DNA of 52,033 nt from Bacteroidales bacterium (GCA_004553485.1 SFLG01000003.1:1-52033); one strand, 5' to 3'. Positions 23,552 to 32,588 are shown, numbered from the stretch's first letter. The notes: a model not told the origin generated them from the letters alone. Numbers and translations: made by a program.

Positions 23552-25576
23552 ATGACTGAACATAAAAAAGACAGTGAGGAAGCTGCCAAGAGCGGCGATA
23601 ACCGGCTCAGTGCCAAGGGCGGCGAAAGCGCGCCCGACGGCAAGGACGGCACAAACCTGCTCGACGGCATCAACAGCCCGGACGACCTGAGGGCTCTGCC
23701 CGAGTCGTCGCTGGCGCAGGTCTGCTCCGACATCCGCGCCCGCCTCATCAGCGAGCTGTCGCACAACCCGGGACATTTCGCCTCAAGCATGGGCGCGGTC
23801 GAGCTGACCGTGGCGCTTCATTATGTCTACAACACACCCTACGACCGCATCGTCTGGGACGTGGGCCATCAGGCATACGCCCACAAACTGCTCACCGGCC
23901 GCCGCGACCGCTTTGCCGACAACCGCAAGATGGGCGGCCTCTCGGGCTTCCCCAACCCCGACGAGAGCGAATACGACACCTTCACTGCCGGACACGCCTC
24001 CAACTCTATCTCGGCGGCCCTCGGCATGGCTATCGCCACGCAGCTGAAAAAAGACAGCCCGCTGCGCAAGGTGGTGGCGGTGACGGGCGACGCCTCGATA
24101 AGCGGCGGACTGGCCTTCGAGGGTCTCAACAACGCCGCCAACTCGAACAACGACCTCACCATCATCCTCAACGACAACAACATGTCGATCGACCCCAACG
24201 TCGGGTCGCTGCACTCATACCTGGCCCACATCAACACCCGCAAGGGCTACAACAACCTGCGCTTCAAGGTCTACAATTTTCTGCGGCGCCACGGCCTTAT
24301 CAGCGAGAGCCGCCGCGGGTTCATCCTACGCTTCAACAACGCGCTGAAGGCGGCCCTCAGCGGCGAGCAGAACATCTTCGAGGGCCTCAACATCCGCTAC
24401 TTCGGCCCCTTCAACGGCCACGACATCGACAAGGTGGTAAAGGTCCTACGCGAGACAAAGGACATGAAGGGTCCCAAAATTCTGCACTTCCGCACCCGCA
24501 AGGGCAAAGGCTTCGCTCCGGCCGAGGCCGACCCCGCCAACTGGCACGCTCCGGGCAAATTCGACCCCGTCACCGGCGAGCGCCTCACGGGCGACGGCAC
24601 CCCCAAACCGCCCAAATACCAGGATGTCTTTGGCGAGACACTGCTCGAAATGGCACGCGAGGACAGCAACATCGTCGCCATCACCGCCGCCATGCCCTCG
24701 GGCACATCGGTGTCGGTGATGCAGGAGGCCATCCCCGAGCGCGTCTTCGACGTCGGCATCAGCGAGGGCCACGCCGTCACCTTTGCCGGCGGCCTGGCCA
24801 AGGACGGCATGCGTCCCGTGGTGGCGATATACTCGTCCTTCCTGCAGCGCGCCTACGACCACATCGTCCATGACGTGGCCATCCAGCGCCTTCCCGTCAT
24901 CTTCGCCATCGACCGCGCCGGCCTGGTGGGCGAGGACGGCGTCACCCACCACGGCACCTTCGACATAGCATACCTGCGCGTCATACCCGGCATGACGATA
25001 GCCTCGCCGCGCAACGAGCAATGGCTGCGCACCCTCATGGCCACGGCGATGGCACAGACCGACGGCCCCTTCGCCATCCGCTACCCGCGCGGCTCGGCCA
25101 CCTCCGCCGCCAACTGGCACACGCCCCTCAAAGCGGCACCCGTCGGCAAGGGCGAGGTACTGCACGACCCCGACAAGCCCGACGTGGTGATTTTGAGCGT
25201 CGGACCCATCGCCGGCAACGTCGCCAAGGCCATTGACCTGCTTGCCGAAAAAGGCATAAAGGCCGCCCACTACGACGCCGTCTACATCAAGCCCCTCGAC
25301 AGCGAACTGCTCGACCGGGCCATCGGCCTCAACGTCCCCGTCGTCACCGTCGAGGACGCCTCGGCCAGCGGCGGCTTCGGCAGCGCCGTCGCCGAGTACA
25401 TCGCCGCCAAAGGACTGACACGTCCCCTCACCATAATAGGAATCCCCGACAACTTTGTCACACAGGGCACGGTGCCCCAGCTGCAGCAGCTGTGCGGCCT
25501 CGACCCCGAAGGAATTTGCCGCACCGTACAGGATGCCGTGGCTGCCGTCTCACCCCAAAACACCGCCAAGCAATGA
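23552..25576 (+). CDS. dxs: 1-deoxy-D-xylulose-5-phosphate synthase
   Basis: A 674-residue thiamine-diphosphate enzyme joining pyruvate and glyceraldehyde-3-phosphate, the first step of the MEP isoprenoid pathway. Seen: IVWDVGHQAYAHKLLTGR, the TPP-binding VTGDASISGGLAFEGLNNA, SEGHAVTFAGGLA and the C-terminal VEDASASGGFGSAVAEY. Conserved homology begins at about residue 36 (LLDGINSPDDL). The first 35 residues are a polar Lys/Ser/Gly-rich extension with no start codon closer to the conserved part. A near-consensus -7 box (TAATTTCG, 23455-23462) lies upstream. The stop overlaps the trkA start by 3 nt. Confidence 0.96.
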   Translation: MTEHKKDSEEAAKSGDNRLSAKGGESAPDGKDGTNLLDGINSPDDLRALPESSLAQVCSDIRARLISELSHNPGHFASSMGAVELTVALHYVYNTPYDRIVWDVGHQAYAHKLLTGRRDRFADNRKMGGLSGFPNPDESEYDTFTAGHASNSISAALGMAIATQLKKDSPLRKVVAVTGDASISGGLAFEGLNNAANSNNDLTIILNDNNMSIDPNVGSLHSYLAHINTRKGYNNLRFKVYNFLRRHGLISESRRGFILRFNNALKAALSGEQNIFEGLNIRYFGPFNGHDIDKVVKVLRETKDMKGPKILHFRTRKGKGFAPAEADPANWHAPGKFDPVTGERLTGDGTPKPPKYQDVFGETLLEMAREDSNIVAITAAMPSGTSVSVMQEAIPERVFDVGISEGHAVTFAGGLAKDGMRPVVAIYSSFLQRAYDHIVHDVAIQRLPVIFAIDRAGLVGEDGVTHHGTFDIAYLRVIPGMTIASPRNEQWLRTLMATAMAQTDGPFAIRYPRGSATSAANWHTPLKAAPVGKGEVLHDPDKPDVVILSVGPIAGNVAKAIDLLAEKGIKAAHYDAVYIKPLDSELLDRAIGLNVPVVTVEDASASGGFGSAVAEYIAAKGLTRPLTIIGIPDNFVTQGTVPQLQQLCGLDPEGICRTVQDAVAAVSPQNTAKQ

Positions 25577-26907
25577 AGATAGTTATAGCCGGAGCCGGCG
25601 AGGTCGGCTCGCACCTGGCAAAGCTCCTCACCAACGAGGACAAGGACATCATGGTGCTCGACAGCGACCCGTCGCGCCTGAATGTCCTCGACTCGAACTA
25701 CAACCTGATGACGATGGAAGGCAACCCCACCTCCATCGCCGCACAGCGCCGCGCCCGCGTGGGCGGATGCGACCTGTTCATCGCCGTCCAGCCCTCCGAG
25801 AACGACAACATCGTCGCCTGCTCGATAGCCAAGAACCTCGGCGCCCGCACGACGGTGGCCCGCATCTCGAACTACGACTTCATGGAGAAGGCCAACCAAG
25901 ACGTCGTGCGCCGGATGGGTGTCGACCACCTCATCTACCCCGAGCTGCTCGCCGCCAGCAACATCGTCACGGCGCTGAAATATCCCTGGGTGCGCAACTG
26001 GTTCGAGCTCAACGGCGGCAAGATAATCGTCGTGGGTGTCAAGCTGCGCCAGGGGGCACCGGTAGCCGGCATGCCCCTGCGCGAATTTGCCTCGAGCACC
26101 CACAACTTCCACGTCTGCGCCATCCGCCGCGGCAACAACATCATCATCCCCCGCGGCAACGACTTGCTCATGCCCGACGACATCGTGTACATGGCCACCC
26201 TGCCCGGCTACACCGACGAGCTGCGCGAGCTGACCGGAAAACGCGACTACCTCGTGCGCCGCGTGATGATAATGGGAGGCGGAAAAATCACCGCTCGCTT
26301 TGTGGCGATGGCCCCGGACGACCTGCGCATAAAAATCATCGACAACGACGAGGAGGTATGCCGCCGTCTGCCCGAGCGCTGCCCCGGTTGCGAGATCTCG
26401 TATGGCGACGCGCGCAACACCGACCTCCTGCTCGAAGAAGGCGTGGCCGACTGCGACGTCTTCATCGCCCTCTCGGGCAGCTCCGAGGCCAACATCCTCA
26501 CCTGCCTGTCGGCAAAGGAGCTGGACGTGCACAAGACCATCGCCGAGGTCGAGAACCTGCAGTACATCGCCCCGGCCGAAAATCTCAACATCGGCACGAT
26601 AATCAACAAGAAACTGCTGGCGTCGGCGGCCATCTTCCAGCTTATGCTCGACGCCGACTCCACCACCCCCAAATGTCTGGCCCTGGCCGACGCCGAGGTG
26701 GCCGAGCTCGAGGCACGTCCCGGCAGCAAAATCATCGGCAAGCCCGTGCGCAGCATCTCCATCCCCTCGTCAATCACCCTGGCGGCGATGGTGAGCAAGG
26801 GCGAGGGCCGGCTCATCACCGGCGACACCGTCATCGAGGCCGGCGACCACGTGGTGGTATTCTGCCTGACCGGCTCGCTGCACAAGGCCGAGAAACTTTT
26901 CTCGTAA
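25573..26907 (+). CDS. trkA: Trk potassium uptake regulatory subunit TrkA
   Basis: A 444-residue peripheral membrane protein that binds NAD(H) and gates the TrkH potassium channel. Two RCK repeats are visible: Rossmann MKIVIAGAGEVGSHLAKLL with the acidic VLDSDPSR, and a second starting RRVMIMGGGKITARF, each followed by a TrkA-C domain. The ATG overlaps the dxs stop (ATGA at 25573-25576), which points to coupled translation. trkH follows after 49 nt. An open frame extends upstream to 25492, but the family start is at 25573. Confidence 0.96.
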   Translation: MKIVIAGAGEVGSHLAKLLTNEDKDIMVLDSDPSRLNVLDSNYNLMTMEGNPTSIAAQRRARVGGCDLFIAVQPSENDNIVACSIAKNLGARTTVARISNYDFMEKANQDVVRRMGVDHLIYPELLAASNIVTALKYPWVRNWFELNGGKIIVVGVKLRQGAPVAGMPLREFASSTHNFHVCAIRRGNNIIIPRGNDLLMPDDIVYMATLPGYTDELRELTGKRDYLVRRVMIMGGGKITARFVAMAPDDLRIKIIDNDEEVCRRLPERCPGCEISYGDARNTDLLLEEGVADCDVFIALSGSSEANILTCLSAKELDVHKTIAEVENLQYIAPAENLNIGTIINKKLLASAAIFQLMLDADSTTPKCLALADAEVAELEARPGSKIIGKPVRSISIPSSITLAAMVSKGEGRLITGDTVIEAGDHVVVFCLTGSLHKAEKLFS

Positions 26908-26956
26908 ATCGTCCGGATTAATAAATGAAGAGTTTACAGTTCTTTAGCATTTGACG

Positions 26957-28456
26957 ATGACGATACCGCAGAACATACACAACATACACAACATCCGTTC
27001 GGTAAACCTTCCGATGATACTGAAGGTGACGGGCTGGCTGCTGCTCATCGAGGCGACGTTCATGCTCATCCCCGCCGTCACCGCGCTGTCGTATGGCGAG
27101 AAGGACGCATGGCCCTTCCTTTTCTGTGTGGCGGCAACGGCCCTGTGCGGCGTGCTAATGCGCTGCATACGCCCGCGCTACAAACAGATGGGACGGCGCG
27201 AGGGCTTCCTGATCACCTCGTCGGTATGGATATGGTTCTCGCTCTTCGGCATGCTCCCGTTTATCTTCGGCAGCCCCCACTACAGCGTCAGCGACGCCTT
27301 CTTCGAGGCCATGTCGGGCTTCACCACCACCGGCGCCACGATTATGAAGAACCACATGCAGCTGTCGCACGGTATGAACATCTGGCGCGCCGAGATGCAG
27401 TGGTTAGGTGGTATGGGTATCATCCTGTTCACCCTGGCCGTGCTGCCCATGCTCAACTCGGCCGGAGGCATGCAGATGTTCAACGCCGAGGCCACCGGCA
27501 TCACCCACGACAAGGTGCATCCGCGCATCTCATCGACGGCAAAGGCCCTGTGGGGAACGTACCTGGCGCTAACCATCCTGGAGATAGTCTGTCTGTGGCT
27601 GGGGCCGATGGACCTATTTGAAAGTATCTGCTACACCTTCAGCTCGATTTCGACCGGCGGCTTCTCGTGTACCTACCGCTCGCTGGGCGACTTTGCAAGC
27701 GACTATGTATATATCATCCTGATAATCTTCATGTTCCTTGGCGGTGTCAACTTCGCCCTCATCTTCAAGGCCGTGACGCACAACCCCAAGGAGATATGGA
27801 AGAACGAGATTTTCCGCATCTTCATCTTCACGCTGCTTGCCTTCTACATCCTTATGGTGATCGAGGTCCTGCGCGACACGCCGCTCTCCGGGCTGACATG
27901 GCAGTCGCTGACGATATACCCGCTGTTCCAGGTGCTGGCCACCATCACGTCGACGGGCCTCGACTCGGGGGTATGGATATGGTGGTCGTCGTTCGCCATC
28001 GCCATCAGCATGGTGATGATGTTTGTGGGCTCGTGCGCGGGCTCCACCTCCGGCGGTGCCAAGATCGACCGTATGACCTTCCTGCTCAAGCACCTCTCCA
28101 ACGAGCTTGTGCGCATCATACGCCCCAACGCCGTGCTGTCGGTGCGCGTGAACAAGAAGGTGCAGTCGCCCACGCTGGTCGACAAGGTGACGGCCTTTAT
28201 GTGCATCTACGTGCTGCTGATTGCCGTCGGCTGTCTGGCGCTGACAATGTACGACGTGCCGCCCATCGACGCCTTATTCGACGCCCTCTCGTGCGTCAGC
28301 AACACCGGCCTCAGCGCCGAGGTGACGGGCATGGGCACGACGTTCGAAATTCTGCCCGACGTCACCAAATGGATTCTGAGTATGCTCATGCTCATCGGCC
28401 GTCTCGAGCTTTTCTCGGTTCTGGTCATTTTCACCCGTCCTTTCTGGAGCAAGTGA
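26957..28456 (+). CDS. trkH: Trk potassium uptake channel subunit TrkH
   Basis: A 499-residue inner-membrane protein forming the potassium pore gated by TrkA. Multiple membrane helices and the four selectivity-filter-like loops of the SKT family are seen (MSGFTTTGATIM, FSSISTGGFS, TSTGLDSG, SNTGLSAEV). The start is uncertain. ATG 26957 gives an N-terminus with a repeated Asn-Ile-His, encoded by a 9-bp repeat (26972-26998). ATG 27014 (MILKVTGWLLLIEA) begins just at the first membrane helix. TTG 26951 is also in frame. The gene is third in the dxs-trkA-trkH unit. Confidence 0.95.
   Translation: MTIPQNIHNIHNIRSVNLPMILKVTGWLLLIEATFMLIPAVTALSYGEKDAWPFLFCVAATALCGVLMRCIRPRYKQMGRREGFLITSSVWIWFSLFGMLPFIFGSPHYSVSDAFFEAMSGFTTTGATIMKNHMQLSHGMNIWRAEMQWLGGMGIILFTLAVLPMLNSAGGMQMFNAEATGITHDKVHPRISSTAKALWGTYLALTILEIVCLWLGPMDLFESICYTFSSISTGGFSCTYRSLGDFASDYVYIILIIFMFLGGVNFALIFKAVTHNPKEIWKNEIFRIFIFTLLAFYILMVIEVLRDTPLSGLTWQSLTIYPLFQVLATITSTGLDSGVWIWWSSFAIAISMVMMFVGSCAGSTSGGAKIDRMTFLLKHLSNELVRIIRPNAVLSVRVNKKVQSPTLVDKVTAFMCIYVLLIAVGCLALTMYDVPPIDALFDALSCVSNTGLSAEVTGMGTTFEILPDVTKWILSMLMLIGRLELFSVLVIFTRPFWSK
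26972..26998. repeat. 9-bp-period repeat at the 5' end of trkH
   Basis: Units aacatacac, aacatacac, aacatccgt in exact phase. If ATG 26957 is used they encode Asn-Ile-His, Asn-Ile-His, Asn-Ile-Arg; if ATG 27014 is used they are leader sequence. Confidence 0.75.
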
Positions 28457-28520
28457 CATCGTCACCGGCCCCCTTTTTACGGCTGATGACAGCCGCAACG
28501 TATACCAACATTCAGACGCA

Positions 28521-29276
28521 ATGAAAAAATATCTTTTATCTCTTATCGTGCTCGCCGCTGCGCTGAGCACCTCGGCACAGGTCAACATACAGCTTCACTA
28601 CGACTTCGGCCGCCTGATGAACCCGCACAGCGAAAGCGACCGTCAGCAGGTGACTGCCACCATCGAGCAGTACCGGCCCGACCGGCTGGGCAACACGTTC
28701 TGGTTTGTCGACTTTGACTTCTACAGCAAGGGCATGAAAGGCGCGTACATCGAATTTGCACGCGAGTTCAACATCTGGCGCGGCCTTGCCGGCCACATCG
28801 AATATGACGGCGGCCTGACCACGGGACACCGCTCGGAGTACGGCAGCCAGTTCCAGCACGCCCTCCTCGTCGGCCCGGCATGGAATTTCGCCAGCAAGGA
28901 CTACCGGCGCACCCTCAGCGTGCAGGCAATGTACAAACAATACTTCGAGGGCCAGAACGACAAGGCCTACCCCAGCTTCCAGCTGACAGGTGTATGGCAC
29001 GTCGACTTCGGCCGCAACGACATGTTCACCTTCAACGGCTTTGTCGACCTGTGGCGCGACCGCCGTGCCTCGGACGGCAAAATCCGCCTGACGGTATGCT
29101 CCGAGCCGCAGCTGTGGTTCAACCTCGACAAGGTAGAAGGGGTGTCGGGCACCGGCCTCAGCTTCGGCACCGAGGTCGAGCTCAGCAACAACTTCATCGT
29201 CCCCGCCAAGGGCAACCGCACCTTCTTCTGCAACCCCACCCTGGCCATCAAATGGACAATGGCCAACCCCTTCTGA
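28521..29276 (+). CDS. DUF5020 family outer-membrane protein
   Basis: A 251-residue exported protein. MKKYLLSLIVLAAALSTSAQ (1-20) is a clear signal peptide. The rest has alternating strands rich in Tyr, Phe and Trp (NTFWFVDFDFYSKG, YGSQFQHALLVGPAWNF, LTGVWHVDFGRNDMF) and ends in an aromatic Phe, as in outer-membrane barrels. The pattern matches DUF5020, whose barrel resembles the nucleoside porin Tsx. A transported substrate cannot be stated. The gene is 64 nt after trkH and may be read through from it. Confidence 0.82.
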   Translation: MKKYLLSLIVLAAALSTSAQVNIQLHYDFGRLMNPHSESDRQQVTATIEQYRPDRLGNTFWFVDFDFYSKGMKGAYIEFAREFNIWRGLAGHIEYDGGLTTGHRSEYGSQFQHALLVGPAWNFASKDYRRTLSVQAMYKQYFEGQNDKAYPSFQLTGVWHVDFGRNDMFTFNGFVDLWRDRRASDGKIRLTVCSEPQLWFNLDKVEGVSGTGLSFGTEVELSNNFIVPAKGNRTFFCNPTLAIKWTMANPF

Positions 29277-29290
29277 CCCTCCACCTCCTT

Positions 29291-29354
29291 TTCCATAAAC
29301 CCATAAACCCATAAACCCATAAAATTTAAATTGAGCAAGCTCAATTTAAATTTT
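29291..29354. repeat. 8-bp repeat and 34-bp palindrome upstream of the head-GIN protein gene
   Basis: Copies of ccataaac occur with an 8-bp period (about 29293-29320). They are followed by two 16-bp perfect inverted arms (aaaatttaaattgagc 29321-29336 and its complement 29339-29354) around two A residues. It ends 6 nt before ATG 29361. It could be an operator, a translation-blocking hairpin, or a terminator for the DUF5020 gene. Confidence 0.75.
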
Positions 29355-29360
29355 AAGTCC

Positions 29361-30146
29361 ATGCACCTACGCAAAATCGCCATAATCGCCCTGGCCACGC
29401 TGACGGTGGCCGGTGCCGCCTCCACGGTGGCATACGCAGCCGGCCGACGCTCTAAGACCAAAGCACAGCCCAAAAGCGAGGCCACGGTCGGGCCGCAGAA
29501 GACTGCCCCCTACTCCATCAGCCGCTTCAAGAGCCTCGACGTCTCCAGCTCGGTCGACGTCAAATATACCGTTGCCCCCACCGTCTCGATGACGGCGAAG
29601 GGCCAGGAGGAGGATCTGAAATATCTTACCGTAAAATCTGAAAACGGAACGCTGAAAATCACGCGCAGCTACCCCGTGGGCTATCGCCGCCAGAACTATG
29701 ACGGCATCGAGGTCACGCTGACCGCTCCCGCCGCCGAGAAAATCAACCTCACGAGCACGGCCACCCTCCGGGTCGACAGCAGCTACAACCTCGCCGGCAA
29801 ATCGCTGACGCTCCGTCTCGATGGCGCCACCCGCGCCACCTTCAGCGGCACCGTCAACGCTCGCGTTGTCAAAGTCGGCATCTCCGGCGCATCGCGCGTC
29901 GCCTTTGGCACCGAGACATCGTCGTCGACCTCCGTCAGCACATCCGGCTCGTCGACCTGCACCTTTGGCGCCCTGCGCACGGGTCTCCTCGGCGCTGCCA
30001 CCTACGGCTCCTCCCGCATCACCCTCAACGGCACGGCACAGAAGGCCGAGCTCTCCTCCTCCGGCGCCTCAAGCATCAACGCCTCTGCCCTCCACTGCGA
30101 CAACACCACCGTCTCCTCCACCGGCGCCTCCCACATCAAGCGCTGA
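29361..30146 (+). CDS. Head GIN domain-containing (DUF2807) exported protein
   Basis: A 261-residue protein with a signal peptide (about residues 1-27, IAIIALATLTVAGAASTVAYAA). The remainder is a DUF2807 parallel beta-helix-like domain: SRFKSLDVSSSVDVKYTV, then short Ser/Thr/Gly-rich rungs (ISGASRVAFG, SSGASSINASAL, SSTGASHI). The family occurs widely in Bacteroidetes and is thought to be a surface or periplasmic structural module; the function is unknown. ATG 29361 is preferred to the in-frame TTG at 29331, which lies inside the palindrome. The codons are unusually rich in cc-t/c Ser and Thr. Confidence 0.83.
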   Translation: MHLRKIAIIALATLTVAGAASTVAYAAGRRSKTKAQPKSEATVGPQKTAPYSISRFKSLDVSSSVDVKYTVAPTVSMTAKGQEEDLKYLTVKSENGTLKITRSYPVGYRRQNYDGIEVTLTAPAAEKINLTSTATLRVDSSYNLAGKSLTLRLDGATRATFSGTVNARVVKVGISGASRVAFGTETSSSTSVSTSGSSTCTFGALRTGLLGAATYGSSRITLNGTAQKAELSSSGASSINASALHCDNTTVSSTGASHIKR

Positions 30147-30241
30147 CCCCCGTCCACTCATCGCCTGTGGGAATAAACCTATAAACACCTAAACTTGAAA
30201 ACCTTAAGTTGAGCTTGCGAAACTCAAATAAAATATTTATT

Positions 30242-30592
30242 ATGGCAGAGAACGGCATTAGCGCGACGACGTTGCGGAAGATAGGACGCGGGACCTTTAT
30301 GGGTCTTGTGTTGGGCGAGCATGAGACGAACTTCGACAGGATGCTTGGCGTGTTGGCCGACGTGATGGCGGCGGTGGAGGCCGCACATCCCGGCGATGTG
30401 GACGAAGCCGGCTACGAGACGGCCGTGCGCGCTTTCCTCGACGAGGCGGGCCGGGCATCGGGCCGAACTTTCGACGACGCGATAATGCGCCGGACGCTTA
30501 TACCCATGCTGCGTCAGCACGGCAAGGTCACCGACCGCTCGCGCGCCCTTGCCGAGTACATAGAGACCCACCTCGACGCCATCCCCGACTAA
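30242..30592 (+). CDS. Hypothetical protein, 116 residues
   Basis: A soluble, acidic, mostly helical protein that I do not recognise. It starts MAENGISATTLRKIGRGTFMG. Further segments include DRMLGVLADVMAAVEAAHPGD and RTLIPMLRQHGKVTDRSRALAEYI. There is no signal peptide, membrane segment or metal motif. The start is fixed by the dyad ttgag...ctcaa 14 nt upstream; TTG 30209 in the same frame lies within that dyad. It is convergent with the aminopeptidase gene. It shares its leader style with the head-GIN gene before it, so the two may be co-regulated. Confidence 0.7.
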   Translation: MAENGISATTLRKIGRGTFMGLVLGEHETNFDRMLGVLADVMAAVEAAHPGDVDEAGYETAVRAFLDEAGRASGRTFDDAIMRRTLIPMLRQHGKVTDRSRALAEYIETHLDAIPD

Positions 30593-30639
30593 GACGAGGG
30601 CGTGCGACAAGGTGGGTCCGGTGTGCGGTAGCGGCTATG

Positions 30640-32037
30640 TCAGCGGGCCATGAAGGCCTCGACGTCGGCGGGGTGGTAAGGGATGCGGTCCTTGCCTAAG
30701 AAGCGGCAGCCGTCGTCGGTGATGAGGACGTCGTCCTCGATGCGGATGCCTCCGAAATCCTTGTACTTCTCCAAAAGGTCGAAGTTAAGGAACTCGGCGC
30801 AATGGCCCGTGGCGCGCCAGTTGTCGATGAGGGCCGGGACAAAGTAAATACCGGGCTCGTCGGTGACGACAAAGCCTTTTTCGAGGCGGCGGCCCATGCG
30901 CAGGCAGTTGGTGCCGAACTGCTCGAGGTTGGGGCGCGTCTCGCTGTCAAAACCAACGTTTACCTGTCCGAGGCTGTCCATGTCGTGGACGTCCATACCC
31001 ATCATGTGGCCCAGGCCGTGGGGCAGGAACATGGCGTGGGCGCCGGCACGAACGGCCTCCTCGGTGTCGCCGCGCATCAGCCCGAGCTCCTTCAGGCGGT
31101 CGGTCATGCGGCGGCAGACGTCGAAGTGCACGTCCATATATTTCACTCCCGGTCTGGCCAGCTCGAGCACGAGGTCGTGGCACTCCTCGACGATGCTGTA
31201 TATCTCGAGCTGTTTCTGCGTGAAGCGCCCGCTGACGGGAGAGGTGCGCGTATTATCCGAGCAGTAGCAGTTCATGTTCTCGGCGCCGGCGTCACAGAGG
31301 GCAAGGCGTCCGGCCTCGAGCACTGCCATCGACGGGTTGCCGTGCATGATCTCGCCATGCTGCGAGAAGATGGTGGGGAAGCTCACCTGCAGGCCGTAGC
31401 TGTGGGCCATGCCGTCGACCTGGCCACCGACAAATTTCTCGGTGACACCGGGACGGGTGAGGCGCATGGCCGTGGTGTGCATCTTGTAGCCGACGGCGCA
31501 GGCGTCCTCAATCTCGGCAATCTCGAGGTCGCTCTTTGCCGAGCGCATCTTGACAATGGCCTGTATGAGGGGCATGGAGGCGGCCTCTTTCTGCTTTGAC
31601 GGGTGTATGCCGAGCAGGTCCATTATCTGTATCTGTATGTCGTGGCGGTAAGGGGGCACAAAGTGTATGCGGCGGCCTTTGGCGCGGGCGGCGTCGAGGG
31701 CCTCCTTCAGCTTTGCCATGGGGGCGCTGTGCGCGATGCCGCTCTGCGCGGCCATGTCGGCCACACTGTCCACCGAGCCGTACCATACGATGTCCTCGAT
31801 GTCGATATCGTCGCCGTACAGCGTCTCGCTGTTGCCGTCGACGTCTATCACCGCGGCAAGGCCGTCGCGGTTGGCTCCTATATAATATAAGAATGACGAA
31901 TCCTGGCGGAAGGGGTAATATCCGTTGCTGGCATAATTGTTGGGCGACTCGTTGTTGCCGAAAAGCACTATCACGCCGTCGCCCACAAGCTCCTTGAGGC
32001 GGGCGCGACGGCTGACATATACATCTTTACTAAACAT
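30640..32037 (-). CDS. Xaa-Pro aminopeptidase (M24B, aminopeptidase P family)
   Basis: A 465-residue metallopeptidase removing an N-terminal residue before proline. The N-terminal creatinase-like domain is followed by the pita-bread catalytic domain with all five metal ligands in order: the Asp of LCDAGAENM, the Asp of CSDNTRTSPVSG, the His of HGLGHMMGMDVHD, the Glu of VTDEPGIYF and the Glu of IRIEDDVLI. No signal peptide is seen, so it should be cytoplasmic. Only 18 nt separate its ATG from the boundary of the structured element at 32056, so its promoter must lie in or beyond that element. Confidence 0.93.
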   Translation of the reverse strand: MFSKDVYVSRRARLKELVGDGVIVLFGNNESPNNYASNGYYPFRQDSSFLYYIGANRDGLAAVIDVDGNSETLYGDDIDIEDIVWYGSVDSVADMAAQSGIAHSAPMAKLKEALDAARAKGRRIHFVPPYRHDIQIQIMDLLGIHPSKQKEAASMPLIQAIVKMRSAKSDLEIAEIEDACAVGYKMHTTAMRLTRPGVTEKFVGGQVDGMAHSYGLQVSFPTIFSQHGEIMHGNPSMAVLEAGRLALCDAGAENMNCYCSDNTRTSPVSGRFTQKQLEIYSIVEECHDLVLELARPGVKYMDVHFDVCRRMTDRLKELGLMRGDTEEAVRAGAHAMFLPHGLGHMMGMDVHDMDSLGQVNVGFDSETRPNLEQFGTNCLRMGRRLEKGFVVTDEPGIYFVPALIDNWRATGHCAEFLNFDLLEKYKDFGGIRIEDDVLITDDGCRFLGKDRIPYHPADVEAFMAR

Positions 32038-32055
32038 AGAATTTGTACGTTTTAG

Positions 32056-32422
32056 AGCCCGTTCCCCAATTTATGTTAACGCAGGGCGGGCAGCTTTTGA
32101 GCAGATTTGTCGTTGAGGTGAAGGAGTTATGGGGTCCCATAACGACTGAACCGAAACGGCGAAGATGCCAAAAGGTGTCCGCGATGGCAGTAACTTCATT
32201 GGGTCGTGGCATATTAATGATAATTTTTTTTTTAGAAATCCCGAGGCCTATATTTTATGATTACTTAGGTATCGCATCTTTTGGGCGTCTTTCGATTTGT
32301 TCATCAGTCGTGTAGCTCGCTACACTCCATCTTCACAAATCAAAATCCATCCCAAATTATGCGACCCTGCGTTAACAGAAATTCTTGCTACGCAAGCGCC
32401 AAGGCGATTAGGGGAACGGGCT
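32056..32422. repeat. 367-bp non-coding element with nested terminal inverted repeats
   Basis: The outer 12-bp inverted repeat is agcccgttcccc (32056-32067) with its complement at 32411-32422, followed on the plus strand by eight more T residues. An inner 12-bp inverted repeat, gttaacgcaggg (32075-32086), pairs with 32365-32376. Internal dyads include gtgtagc-tc-gctacac (32310-32325) and ttatggg-gt-cccataa near 32127-32142. No convincing protein is encoded. This fills most of the 551-nt gap between the aminopeptidase and the EamA gene. It may be a MITE-like mobile element or a structured RNA; no transposase or clear target-site duplication is visible. Confidence 0.65.
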
Positions 32423-32457
32423 TTTTTTTTCGATGCGTGAAATTACAAAAATATTTA

Positions 32458-32465
32458 TACCTTTG
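32458..32465 (+). promoter_or_regulatory. -7 box for the EamA transporter gene
   Basis: TACCTTTG fits the Bacteroidales -7 consensus and is preceded by an AT-rich stretch, but no clear TTTG -33 element is found at the right distance. It lies just after the structured element and would give a leader of about 120 nt. Confidence 0.5.
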
Positions 32466-32588
32466 CAAGCTTGGTCCAAAAAAGGAGCGATTAATTTTGC
32501 AGTGCAACATACAGGGACGAACGTTATCATGCTCCGGATTTTTGGATTGTTCCCCAAGAAATAGCAAGAATAACCGAGCAAAAAAACG

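Noticed and set aside
32056..32422. Insertion sequence
   Set aside because: Terminal inverted repeats are present, but there is no transposase frame and no clear target-site duplication, so only a non-autonomous element or structured RNA can be proposed.
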